Shown: positions 1-10,500 of the stretch, in pieces
How the letters are laid out: each line of letters begins with the position of its first letter
Numbering within the stretch: the first letter of the stretch is position 1
NCBI RefSeq assembly: GCF_021130785.1
Contig: NC_060213.1
Span: 66,755,001-66,819,000 of the forward strand
Source: Homalodisca vitripennis
Lineage: Eukaryota > Arthropoda > Insecta > Hemiptera > Cicadellidae
Reading direction: 5' to 3'
Length of the DNA stretch: 64,000 bases
Notes under the pieces: generated by a model
What the model was told of the DNA's origin: nothing
Databases searched by the model: none
Seen by the model: only the letters and a program-made list of their open reading frames with translations
Made by a program: the position numbers and the translations under genes

Positions 1-608
1 TGAGTTCTGTTATATCTCTCTACAATACTTGATTTCTCTTCGTTTTCAGTATGATAAATCTTAATGTTGTATTTCCTCAAAACATCGTTAAATTCTTTAT
101 TTTTAAACTCTAAACCCTTATCTGTATGAAGTAGGTTAGGAGGTTTGTGATTGATCCTTATGGCATCTTTTACTATATCTTCGAAAGCTTTTGAAATATC
201 CTTGCCGTTTTTTCTTTTGATAGCTCTTGACCAAGCATATTTTGAGAAAGTATCAATAACATTTAACATATACTTAAATCCATCATTTTGATCTGAATAG
301 TTAGACATTATAACTAAATCTGCTGCCCATAAATCGTCAATTCCTAATGTTATAATTTTTCTCTTTTTAAACTTTTTTCGTACTGGTGCATGAATTTCTC
401 GAGCTTCAATCTCTATCTCATCTTTAGTCTTCAATTCTTGCTTAACAGGTTTTGGATTTGGATTCTTTATAAACTTACTCTTGTTTGTCTTACATTTTGA
501 ACATTTTGCAGCAATTCTATACAATCCATTTTGAGTTTGAACGATTTTTGAATCTATATTTTTCGTTTTCTTTTTACACTTGTGACAGTGAATTAAATCA
601 TCTTCCAT
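1..608 (-). CDS. Polinton/adintovirus-like integrase, 5' part (cut by window edge)
   Basis: The reading frame starts with ATG at 608 and stays open to base 1, giving about 202 residues; the C-terminus is outside the window. Near the N-terminus are two Cys pairs (CHKCKKK and CSKCKTN), consistent with a zinc-binding region. The retroviral-type (rve) catalytic core follows: IDDLWAADLV with the first Asp, HTDKGLEFKN with the second, and SSIVERYNRT with the Glu 33 residues later. This is the DDE integrase found in Polinton/Maverick elements and adintoviruses, where it inserts the linear element into the host chromosome. The ATG lies directly after the stop codon of the polymerase on the same strand, so the two genes are probably one transcription unit of one element. 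No stop or frameshift is seen in the visible part. Confidence 0.85.
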   Translation of the reverse strand, partial: MEDDLIHCHKCKKKTKNIDSKIVQTQNGLYRIAAKCSKCKTNKSKFIKNPNPKPVKQELKTKDEIEIEAREIHAPVRKKFKKRKIITLGIDDLWAADLVIMSNYSDQNDGFKYMLNVIDTFSKYAWSRAIKRKNGKDISKAFEDIVKDAIRINHKPPNLLHTDKGLEFKNKEFNDVLRKYNIKIYHTENEEKSSIVERYNRT

Positions 609-3600
609 TTACATATCAAAGTTTCCAAGTTTATTTAATTCGTCTAATATATCAGATTTTGCTTCATTTTTATAGCCATACGGTACTGTATCGATCTTAT
701 TTTCTAGGACAATTCTCTTATCATCTTTAGCGTTCAGTGCCAGCTTGTTTATGGTAACAGTGTACAACTCATGTTTATAACTTTTGATGACTGTCATCTC
801 CCTAAATTCTTCTTTATCTTCGAACAAACATCTCTTCAAGTTTTCGATATTTATTGTTTTATTTACAACGCTTCTCTTAATTCCTTTACACCTAACTGGG
901 TTTTTATCTAGATATTTGTACGAGTACATCTTAGACCTTAAACCACAAAATCCTTCTAAAACTTCGCTATTTAACTCATCTTTGAATTTCCCTATTACCT
1001 TCTTATTTTTAGTAGTGAAACATTCATGATCTTTTGGATAATCACTTGTATCAAAGTCATCTATATTTTCTTTAATAATTTTAAAAGGATCTCGTTTCAA
1101 TTCTAGAAAATAACTGTCTGTATCCATGTAACACAGATTCAAATCTGGATCAAACTTCTTTAATTTGTTGTAATAAAACTCGTACATTAGCAATTTTGAG
1201 AGGTCGAGAACTGAAAATCCTATGTAAATCGGTTTGTTAAATTTAACCTTTTGTTTGTACATGTGACTCGCTATACAGTTGTCGTCAAAGATGTTAAAGC
1301 ATTTGAAATTTGTTTTCTTAGCTTGTTTCATTGAAAATTCTTCATTTCCAAGCTTAATATCACATCTGTTTCTCACATTTTCCATAGATTTTCCAAAAAC
1401 TGAGTTGTTCATCAGCTTATAAAAGTCCTTTTCAAAGTCGCTTGTAGCTTTGGTTCTCATGTTTGTGTTAAAATCAATGTATTCTTTCATAAAAGGCTTC
1501 TGATCGAATGCAATAACTCTATTCACATGTTTCAAAATCATACCTTGTTCCAAATAGAACTTCAAATTTCTCGAATGAACAACGTATTCAGTTTTATCCA
1601 GTAGAGTTGTGCAAAGTTTGTTTTTAAAATGTTCTGGAGCAAGAGGTAAATCCTTGTGATGTTCGTGTAAATTTGTTGGATATCCAAGATCGACTTCGAG
1701 AATATAGCCATAATCTTCGTCGCCAGTGAGTTCTAAAATTGTTTCTTGCCACTCTTCTTTTGTATATGTTTTAGGATCCATCCACTTGATATCGCCGTAT
1801 GGTAAACTTTGCATGAGGCCATACCCATAAAGGTTATTAGCATCGAGATAGAGTAAATAGTTTTCGGGCTTTGTCTTATCAAAATCTTTTAAATATTTGT
1901 TATTTGCTTTCACATATCGTTTAATACATTGAGAAATGCCTCCGCGAATACCTTTTTCGATCATTAAATATATATCGTAATCGTGTATCAGTTGAAGCTC
2001 GATTTTAGTTAATTTTAACATAGCATCCCATGCAAGACTGGGAGCTGTTAGATAGTGTGCTGGATCAAGCTTATAGCAATTCAAACAAATATTCCTAAAA
2101 TTTTCAAAGATATCAGCGAGCAATAGAACATCTTGAATGTTATAGAGATCAGAGTAATTTCCTAGATTTTTCTCTTTTAATTTGTTCCAAACATTTAAGT
2201 AGTGTTGAAAATCTTTCTCAGATATGCTCTCGTCTGTCAAAAGTGAATAGAAATCTTGAATTTTCAGCTGTTCTGTGTAATCAAGTTTTTCAATACTATC
2301 GATAAATTCGTAAGGAAATATGCCTTTTCCAGATAGAATTTTAAAGATTTCTTCTTCGTCATTTGGCTGTCTTTCTATTATCTCATTCAGTCCATCTTGT
2401 ATAAAATGATGTGTATGTTTGAAGTCTTCTCTCTTTAGATTTTTAGCTAACTTTTCTATAGACGAGGCCATGAATCTGAACGTGTCTACAAACGAAAACT
2501 TGATGAATTTTCTTGGCTTATCACCTTCGAATTCATAGCCATATCCAGAATTTACAGAATAATTTATATATTTTTCATCGGTGTTTGCAATCAAATCAAC
2601 ATTTCCATATTGTTTAGCCAATTCTTTTATGTACAAATGAGTATCGTAATTTGACATATTGTGGCAGAAAACGGGAATATTCTGAGGAAATTTCAAATTT
2701 AGATTGCAACATGCATGAGCTGCGCCTCGAAACTTGCCGGTTAAATGACAATGATCTCTCACTTTATTATAACTCTTATCTTTCCAATTATCAGGAGTAA
2801 AACCATACTGAATTGACCCAACATCATAAGCAGACCATTCACAGATATGACAAACGTTTGAATTTTGATATGAAATTTCTTCTTCTTCAGTTAATTTCAT
2901 AGGTTTTTTGTTCTTAGAATTATATTTTGTAGCTATGTATTTCGATAATTTATTGAGTTCTTCAAACAATTTTGCAGGAACATTTGGCAAATCTTCTTCA
3001 TTTTTTGCTCGATAACATATCGGCTTGTACATACGATTGGTCACATTTGACACTAAATATAGAGCAAAACCATAAGGAATGTGCCTCTGAATCTTGGTTG
3101 TAGTCGATCTTTGTGGATTGTTCTTGCATGTCGGAATTTTTTCTAATATGCTCTCAAAGTCCATATAAATTACGTACGGATGGTTAAATTTCTTTTGATA
3201 ATTAGTAAATTTAGTTGTTTGACCTGGAAATGGCATAATTGGCTTACAAACTTCATGATTTTTACAAATTTCTAAGTGATCTGTTAAATCTCCAGATTTG
3301 TAAAAATGGCTTAAACATCTTCTACACAAAAATTTTCTTTCTTTATGTTTAGACAACTGCGAAGAAACAAGCTTATTTAAATCGGTTATCAAAACATAAT
3401 GAGATTTATCATCTTGTTTAACATACAATAAATCAATGTTTGTTTCAGCGTCATATTTTTCAGAAATTTGTAACGGAACAATGTTAATATTTTCATCAAA
3501 ACTGTAGACATTGATAGACATTGTTGGATACTTATACTTGGAATTGTAGCTTCGTTTTTCAAATATTTGTATATCTTTCAGAGACATTGGATACTCAAAA

Positions 3601-4541
3601 CCTGAAAATATTTCGTCATTCACAAATTTTTCGTATTGCTTTACACGTTCACAGTCTCTTTCTGGTTTTTCAATAGCACATCTTATTGAGTAAATAAAGC
3701 AAAAATCATCTCTATTTTTTATATTTATACAAGCTTTTTTATCTTTGATATTCTTTGGTAAATCGATGTATGATCCTGCATTCATCATTTCGTGTTTGTT
3801 AAGGCTCAAAACTAGTTGTTTACAACTTTTAAATGTCCATCCGGAACCTTTATTTGGATTATTCGTTTGTTCTCGATGTGTTAATTTATTAAATTGCTTA
3901 GTAATAAAGTCGTTTACGTCAAAGATTTCGTCTGCTTTGATAGTAAAATACATTAGACATGTTTGCGGTTCACCATTCACTAAAGTTCGTTCGTATTCAC
4001 ATTCCAAAGAGAGATAGCCCTTCATATTTTTAACATTTTCTTGAAATTTCTCGATTAAACTTTTAATTTCTGACCGCATAATTGAAAGATATTTGTAAAT
4101 TGACATGGAATTGTCGTTCAAGTTTGTTAAAATGTATTGCTTGAAAAGACCGTGTATTGAGGATAAAACTTCTACATCAATGATATTTTCGGATTTTACT
4201 TTAAGAGTTTTATCAATTTCTTCGATCATTTCAGACTTGGTTTTATCGTTAGTACCGATAGCCAACTTTTCAGCTATTGAATGAAGTTTTTCATCATTAA
4301 ATAGGTCGAGATTTTTCTTTTCAACTTTGAAATTTCTCTTTAATTCACGTAATTTCTCAATATTAAACATGTTTTCGTGATCGGCAATTTTATTTTCTCT
4401 AGCCCATTGTCTTAAATAATTTAGTTCATTATCGTAAATTTGCTTGTTTTTTTCGTGACTTTTAGAATTATAATGGCGATCATAGTTTTTTCTTAAAATT
4501 TCTTTTTTGCAGAACGGACATGATATTTTTTCGCGCTCCAT
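609..4541 (-). CDS. Protein-primed family B DNA polymerase (Polinton/adintovirus-like)
   Basis: An uninterrupted 1310-residue frame. It starts with a C2H2-like finger (CPFCKKEIL...H...H, residues 8-29) and has a second Cys/His cluster around residue 405-425 (CRRCLSHFYKSGDLTDHLE). The proofreading exonuclease motifs are present: YMDFES near residue 460, the NxxxYD block CHNMSNYDTHLYI near 630 and YNIQDVLLLAD near 800. An HNH/endonuclease-VII-like insert (VRDHCHLTGKFRGAAH...CNLN) lies around 555-615. Polymerase motifs follow: A as LYLDANNLYG near 899, B as NNSVFGKSMEN near 1045 and C as CYMDTDSYF near 1140. This order matches the organellar/viral type-B polymerases of Polinton elements, which replicate linear DNA from a protein primer. 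The usual catalytic residues are all visible. The intact frame suggests recent insertion or recent activity. Terminal protein, ATPase, protease and capsid genes are not visible; they could lie to the left of the window. Confidence 0.93.
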   Translation of the reverse strand: MEREKISCPFCKKEILRKNYDRHYNSKSHEKNKQIYDNELNYLRQWARENKIADHENMFNIEKLRELKRNFKVEKKNLDLFNDEKLHSIAEKLAIGTNDKTKSEMIEEIDKTLKVKSENIIDVEVLSSIHGLFKQYILTNLNDNSMSIYKYLSIMRSEIKSLIEKFQENVKNMKGYLSLECEYERTLVNGEPQTCLMYFTIKADEIFDVNDFITKQFNKLTHREQTNNPNKGSGWTFKSCKQLVLSLNKHEMMNAGSYIDLPKNIKDKKACINIKNRDDFCFIYSIRCAIEKPERDCERVKQYEKFVNDEIFSGFEYPMSLKDIQIFEKRSYNSKYKYPTMSINVYSFDENINIVPLQISEKYDAETNIDLLYVKQDDKSHYVLITDLNKLVSSQLSKHKERKFLCRRCLSHFYKSGDLTDHLEICKNHEVCKPIMPFPGQTTKFTNYQKKFNHPYVIYMDFESILEKIPTCKNNPQRSTTTKIQRHIPYGFALYLVSNVTNRMYKPICYRAKNEEDLPNVPAKLFEELNKLSKYIATKYNSKNKKPMKLTEEEEISYQNSNVCHICEWSAYDVGSIQYGFTPDNWKDKSYNKVRDHCHLTGKFRGAAHACCNLNLKFPQNIPVFCHNMSNYDTHLYIKELAKQYGNVDLIANTDEKYINYSVNSGYGYEFEGDKPRKFIKFSFVDTFRFMASSIEKLAKNLKREDFKHTHHFIQDGLNEIIERQPNDEEEIFKILSGKGIFPYEFIDSIEKLDYTEQLKIQDFYSLLTDESISEKDFQHYLNVWNKLKEKNLGNYSDLYNIQDVLLLADIFENFRNICLNCYKLDPAHYLTAPSLAWDAMLKLTKIELQLIHDYDIYLMIEKGIRGGISQCIKRYVKANNKYLKDFDKTKPENYLLYLDANNLYGYGLMQSLPYGDIKWMDPKTYTKEEWQETILELTGDEDYGYILEVDLGYPTNLHEHHKDLPLAPEHFKNKLCTTLLDKTEYVVHSRNLKFYLEQGMILKHVNRVIAFDQKPFMKEYIDFNTNMRTKATSDFEKDFYKLMNNSVFGKSMENVRNRCDIKLGNEEFSMKQAKKTNFKCFNIFDDNCIASHMYKQKVKFNKPIYIGFSVLDLSKLLMYEFYYNKLKKFDPDLNLCYMDTDSYFLELKRDPFKIIKENIDDFDTSDYPKDHECFTTKNKKVIGKFKDELNSEVLEGFCGLRSKMYSYKYLDKNPVRCKGIKRSVVNKTINIENLKRCLFEDKEEFREMTVIKSYKHELYTVTINKLALNAKDDKRIVLENKIDTVPYGYKNEAKSDILDELNKLGNFDM

Positions 4542-4946
4542 TTAGATAGAAAAATTTATTTAACTAAATGGTGCTTGTAAACCAACGATTGCGCCTCTCA
4601 CGGCGTCACGCAGGCGAAGCGATTATCGTGATGGTCGGTCTGTAGTAGCACACCTCGACTGTCATTGAAGATTTTTCCTTTATTCGTAGCAGATTTGACA
4701 ACATTTTACAAAGCACAGCTTAAGAAAGTAGAAGCAAACAGCTGTAGATTTGGTTAATTTTTCATTCCACAGAGTAGATAGTAATGTACCGATCGCTTTT
4801 GGAGACGAACGACTGTAGATTCGGTTAATTTTTCATTGAGATTTGCTGTGTTATTTCTCAGCTTCCTTTATGGTACATTGAACAGTATTTTACATTGCTT
4901 TTCGGTCGGCTCCGAAAGTGCGCCAGGAACCCCATATTATTATCTA

Positions 4947-4947
<1 letters not shown>
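4542..4947. other. Non-coding flank 5' of the polymerase gene, possible element end
   Basis: No gene is seen between the polymerase start and the (TA)n tract. The polymerase is therefore the outermost gene on this side, and this stretch probably holds its promoter and perhaps part of the Polinton terminal inverted repeat. I could not place the element end because the opposite terminus and the target-site duplication are not in view. Confidence 0.35.
4742..4837 (+). repeat. Two direct 25-bp repeats, 71 bp apart
   Basis: The units at 4742-4766 and 4813-4837 both read CTGTAGATT(T/C)GGTTAA followed by TTTTTCATT, differing at one base. They lie 200-300 bp outside the start of the polymerase gene, where terminal or regulatory repeats of a Polinton-like element would be expected. 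Confidence 0.7.

Positions 4948-4998
<51 letters not shown>
4948..4998. repeat. (TA)n microsatellite
   Basis: About 25 TA units followed by a short CA run. It separates the Polinton-like region from the mariner-like fragment. Confidence 0.95.
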
Positions 4999-5007
<9 letters not shown>

Positions 5008-5034
5008 TAAAACTGGAGTAAATAATACAAATAT

Positions 5035-5573
5035 AGATGTACATTCAGTAAGAAAAAAAGAGTAACCGATTTTGTCTATTCTTCGTACGTTATTTATTTA
5101 ATTAAAAATTGATTTTCTTAAAGTTTACGTATAATTTTTATTGGCTTATTTTACATAATTATCTTAAGAAATTAATTCTTTACAAGTTTTGTTACAGAAT
5201 TTTACGTGTTTGTTACACATTTTACAAAGTTAATCTACTTGAAACCTAAATGAAACTTGTTTTTGGACACCGAATTTTGCGTATTTCTTCAGATATCTGA
5301 AACATTACTGCAGCTAGAGGTCTGGAACCAATTTTATTCAATTTTTCAGTTTAATTTGCATAATATACATTAAATTTTACGTCCTGGGTAATGCCCAAAA
5401 TAATTTAATAGGGCTACCTTTTAACGGTGGCACTGAAATCTGGGCGAAATCTTTCACCCTGTATAGCTCACTAACTAAGCGTTTCTAGACCTATGTGTAT
5501 ATGAACTTTTTTCATTATTTTCACCGTAAGAACAAGTCCTGACAGTTTCTCCGATTCTTCATGGGACACCCTG
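5035..5573. mobile_element. End fragment of a long-TIR mariner-like element
   Basis: This stretch is recognisably similar, with heavy divergence, to the right terminal repeat of the element at 19924-25325. Shared landmarks in the same order are the TTTTGTCTATT block, CCTAAATGAAACTTGTTTTT, AATCTTTCACCCTGTATA and the terminal GACACCCTG next to TA (5574-5575). Copy B of the segmental duplication lacks it at the matching site (about 43799), so it is either an A-side insertion or simply lies outside the duplicated block. Confidence 0.65.
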
Positions 5574-6059
5574 TATAATAAGGGAAGCATAATTCTGTCA
5601 AAAGTGAACGAAGTTGGATTGAATTTCAGTCTTAAATTTTATAGTAAATACTAGATAATATCGTTGTATTATATATCTAACTCTTCATATTCTATAAAAA
5701 AAGTCCGCCAACAACGACACTAGCTTTTGTTTCGTTTTAAACTGAAAAGTATTTTTCATATTTTAGAGTATTTAAAGCTGGAATTGTTACATTGGTTTAA
5801 AACCACGGTCCAGCAAAATTTCATCTAACATAGTTTTTGCCGATTGATACAAATGGAGTCTTCGGAGTAAAATTCTGAACATCTTATGTTCTAGGACAAT
5901 GTTTAAGGTACATGAGTACTTACGTAATCGTTGAAAAGTCGTCAAAAGAATGGTTATTCCTTACACATTCTCACTCACTATAAATTTAAATAAGTTGAAA
6001 ATAATAAACAATGCTTAAACACAACAGTTGGTTACATTTTACAGGATCATTTATTTAAT

Positions 6060-6275
6060 ATTATACAATTTTAGAGGAAAATATGGGATTTTTCGCTAAC
6101 TTAAAGACCGGTAGGGTGCATCCTGGAGGAATTTTCGAAATAAAATCCGGCCTATACTCATTACAGGAGCTATAAAAATGTCCATGTAATATTTCAGAAC
6201 AATCGGTTAAGTAGTTCAGTGAAAACAAAACAAAAAAACCAGGTGCTTTCACATTTATAATATTATTAGTTTTAT
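6060..6275. mobile_element. LINE/SINE 3'-tail-like repeat, copy 1
   Basis: The text CAATCGGTTAAGTAGTTC, then AAAACAAAACAAAAAAACCAG and CTTTCACATTTATAATATTA resembles the 3' tails of insect RTE-type LINEs and SINEs. Related copies lie at 46880-47095 (duplicate partner) and 63600-63755 (a separate insertion). No ORF belongs to it. Confidence 0.5.
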
Positions 6276-7420
6276 ACAGTACTTGATCAGTTTTGTTATG
6301 CAGATTGCAAAGACAAAGTAACTATCTAATTTTAATTTTAAATTCACTTGTGAGAATAAACCAGGGGGTAATGCATTGAAAATAATATTTAAACGGTGTC
6401 CTGAAACCCACCTTGATAAAAATTTATGAATGATTTTGCACATTAGGTTATGGAAATTGGTTTTCTTCCTTAACAGTTTTACTGAAGTTAAAGGAAAAGT
6501 AAAGGGATGGCACTCTCTTCCTTTCATATCAGAATCAGAATACAAGCGACGGAAGTAGATGAATTTGGACTAAAGTAGTCTTTTTACGCTTACGTATGCA
6601 CATATTTTCCTGATCGGGGTAAAAACTAATATTGAATATAGAGCACCAGACCGCAAATGAACGACTTTAAATCTAAGTTTGATTCTAAAACCCACACACG
6701 TGTTTATTTTCTTGGACAGTTCAATAACAGACACTCAACTGTGGTGCCATAAATACATTAGAGTGGAGTGAATTTAATCGGTCGTATCTGAATCTTTTCA
6801 GTCGCACGTGAGTTATATATTTCATTTATAGCAGAAAAATTTGATCTATCTCTATAGCACTCGACAAATCCTCGACAGAAAGTAAGTTACAAGATTCGAA
6901 AGTAGACGCTTGTATATATTTTCTTGGAGGTATATATATTCTTCTTGGGTACAAATAAAACTCAACAATGACACTTGAAATATCTTACATAGAAATATAA
7001 TCTAAACAGGCAAAAGTTCACACTTCTTGACCAAATTAGGTTTTTGAAACTTGTAAGTAGAATTATTCATACAGCAAAACCTAAAATAAAACCAGTCAAA
7101 ATCGTATTAACGTTTTGAATCTCTCAGACATTAATTCTGAAATATGTACCTGATATGTCTACTTATTTTTAATACACTTAAGGGCTTCATCATATTACAT
7201 CATAAATGTTTTAACTAATTAAAGTATGGCCTTCGAGTTAGAAAATTACGTTTTGCAGTAAAAATATTAAAGAAATACATAACAGCGAACACTAACCACT
7301 ACATTTAATAGTTGGTTTTTACGCACACAAAAAAACATTCATGACGGTTCATGCTATGGTTACTAATAATTAAAGTTATTCAACTCGTATACTCTTTAGC
7401 AGATTAAAATGAAACCGTTG

Positions 7421-7578
7421 CTATCGCGGTTGGAAGGTGACCAGAAGCGGAGTCTTGCTGTACATTATCGTCCTCAGCTCGTACTCTATGTCTGACAATT
7501 TTGTGTGTGATTTAACTCGCAGGCGTCTCAAGATATGGACCAGGGCTGTCTTCAGGATCACCATGGCGTATGCCTTCC
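7421..7578 (-). CDS. P450 A exon 12 (C-terminus)
   Basis: Encodes KAYAMVILKTALVHILRRLR, then KLSDIEYELRTIMYSKTPLL and VTFQPR before TAG. This is the L-helix and C-terminal beta region that follow the heme loop. CTAAG acceptor, phase 1. It is identical in nucleotide sequence to copy B exon 12. Confidence 0.94.
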
Positions 7579-10500
7579 CTTAGAACACATTCAGGACATT
7601 AACATTAACGTACATGTAACACACTCCAAAGATAGTCATTAAAGTGGATCAATGGTGGGAAATGGTCGGTATTTTCATGGATTTCCGTGTATTCAGGATG
7701 TGACAAGATAAGATTATAGATTAGTTCAAAAAGGTATAAAAGATTTTAAGTTCCCAACGGACGTGCGTATATGGCACACTACAAGTTCCACTAGAATCCC
7801 TGCCTACCCCTGTACATTCAAGGAGGTCCATGGCATTATGCCCAATGCTGACGTGGGATCTATCAAACATATCTGTGGGTTATACTCAAAATAGGTTTTC
7901 CTAACGAAAACCCTCTCATGTACAAAATAGCGGCATTTTTCAGGTGCTACCTCCAGTTGATTTTATAGTCTAAAGCTAGAATCTTAAGTAGTGTGCAATT
8001 CTAAGTTGTGAAAGTGTTTCCTGGAATGATTGTCTAATAACAGCAGAAATTACAAGTGGAAAGGGCCTTTGTTTAACTTCACAAGGCATTATAGGAATGT
8101 TATTTTACTGCCTATAATGAGTTTCTTACCAAATGATAGCCACCAGGAACTCTGCACCGATGACAGTGCTTATCGTTGAACTATTTTCAAATGGTTTGGT
8201 AAGCAGATGACTTGCTCATACTACAAGCCAGTTAAGGTTCAATAAAATGATTTTTGAGTCGTTTCTCACCAACTTGTCAGCGAGTACGTTGCCCCTAAAT
8301 TCGGCACATCTAGGAACCAACTGAAATGTACTGAATTACATCTAGCTAGAACGGATAAAGGCCGGAAATCTATGTCTCCCTTCAAGTAAATTCTGTTCAA
8401 GTTAAGAGGGTATAGAACCATCAAATAGTAACACTATCCATTGTTCAATGTTATTCCTAGTCAACCCTAAATTAGCAAATGTTAAAATAGCATACGTAGA
8501 TTTCAAATTTTAATCTGAAAGTATGTAATATCAACCAAGTTGTTATTTGCAATTGTTCATTTTTTAAATTTAGAAATTACACGTAACTATTACCAGAATT
8601 AGGAGTGCTAGTATATTCCACACAAGAATGTCTGTAATGTGTATTAAAAGTTTTTCATGTTGTTATACGATGCTGCTCACCTATACAGTTGCGGGGACCA
8701 GCGCTGAATGGAATAAAAGAGTAGTTATGTCGCAGTTTTTTCTGTTCTGGAGAGAACCGTTCAGGCAGGAACTGCTCGGGATTTGGGAACCGTTCTTTGT
8801 TCCAACCCAAAGCGTGGAGCATGATCAACACACGACTACCAGCTGGCAGTGTACAGCTGTCTACAATAAAACGGTGTTTACATAGTAACAGTTGTGCTTA
8901 TACAGGGTTATTGCATAGATAAGGAAGTCAAGGATTATATTATATACAGTATGTTAGTTTTATGAGCACGTGTTACCTATTCATTTATTGGTGGCCTGAG
9001 GTGGTATGAGAGTACTTCGTAAAGCTCATTTCTTTTACATATATTAGTAAATCTAAGTTCATAAAACATTTTCTATTGATAATAAATAAAAATCACTCAA
9101 AGTTAATTGTTAAACCAAACAATCGATTATAAATTTGTAACATAGTGTTCATAGATTAATCTTTACATCAAAATAAATCAATGATTTGCACAATTATAAC
9201 AATTCAGTTTTGTGTAAACATCACAACGTAATCATCTCACTAAAAGTAACCGTTACAAATTTCTATCCTAACCTAAACGACTCATCGTAGATATTTAGTA
9301 TGAAGAGGTCTTTTAGTAGAGGATATTGAACTCACTCAACCAAAAAAATTAAAACCTGTTGGATAAAGTTTGCTTAAGAAAATTTGATGGTCCACAACAT
9401 CGAATGCTCAACTAAGATCACAAAATAACCCTGCCTGAAACATACTGCCTTGACTCAAACGAATATATGTTTTGGTAACCGAAGCTGTTGTGGCATTGTT
9501 ACTTCGGCCTTGCCTGAAGCCAAAGTTATTACTGTGAATAAAAAACATAAAAGAACCATCCGTGGACCTGTAAAGTACAAAACAGTTCAATAATTTGTTT
9601 ATTTTAATCTAGTTTGTAATTATGTATCAGGTTAGCTAAATACGTGAAGAAGAGATCAGATTGGAGATCCCGAAACGTAGTGTCACTGATTGTTTTGTAT
9701 CACTGAACAATGGGAAATATATACTGAAAATCCTGTTTTCTTCACTAAACAGTAAGCCTCATCTCATTTATCAAAACTACCGCAATTTGAAATATCCAAA
9801 TTCCTACGCTGAATAATGTAAAACCGGCATAAGAAGTTACATTTCAAGGTGGTCTTCATTAAGATAGGTGACCCACAGCGCTTTTTAAAAATCTTACAAT
9901 AGCAACTTCCTAAACTACAGTATAACAAGTTACAACAAAACATTCAGTTTTCATTTATTTAAAAATGCTCCGATAAACAATCAATTTCGGGTTTTACACC
10001 ATCCTTCAATAGCTGTGGAGGAACCAATCGACTAGAAAGACTAAAGGCGTCAATAAGCATTAGACAAGGGAGTATTTATATTGCGGTGCAGTTAATGAAA
10101 GCACTACTAGATTATTTTAATCTGTTATTGCAGTAACCCTATCAGTTCACCGCTGCCGGCACAGTTGGTGAGGAACTTCACTGAAGATCGACTCGGCTGA
10201 CCCCCTAGATGCAGCCGTAGTTCCAAGTCGCTGGTACAACTGACTACGCATATTAGATGCGAGGTGAAGTATGCAGTTAATATATCAAGAGAAACAGAAC
10301 TTCATACTCCACGTTGTTTGTCTAACCTCTAAAGAACCACAGAACTGGAATAACACGTCAAAATACTAAAATTCAATTTTTAGAAAATCAAATTGATAAT
10401 TGTTGAGCCTTTTCCAATAAATGAGATAAACATACTCTTAAATAGTTATGGATTTATAATAATAAAACACTTAATGATTTAATGAGACAAAATTATAACC

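Noticed and set aside
485..4017. Plus-strand frames inside the polymerase/integrase region (485-730, 784-1029, 3745-4017)
   Set aside because: Shadows of the minus-strand polymerase and integrase genes.
4836..5021. Small frames containing runs of YIYIYI or similar (also near 19569, 28227, 43425, 43524, 63074, 63104)
   Set aside because: They are translations of (TA)n and (CA)n microsatellites.
8628..8885. Open frame of 85 codons on the plus strand
   Set aside because: It is the opposite strand of P450 A exon 11, whose minus-strand reading has the PERF and heme motifs.
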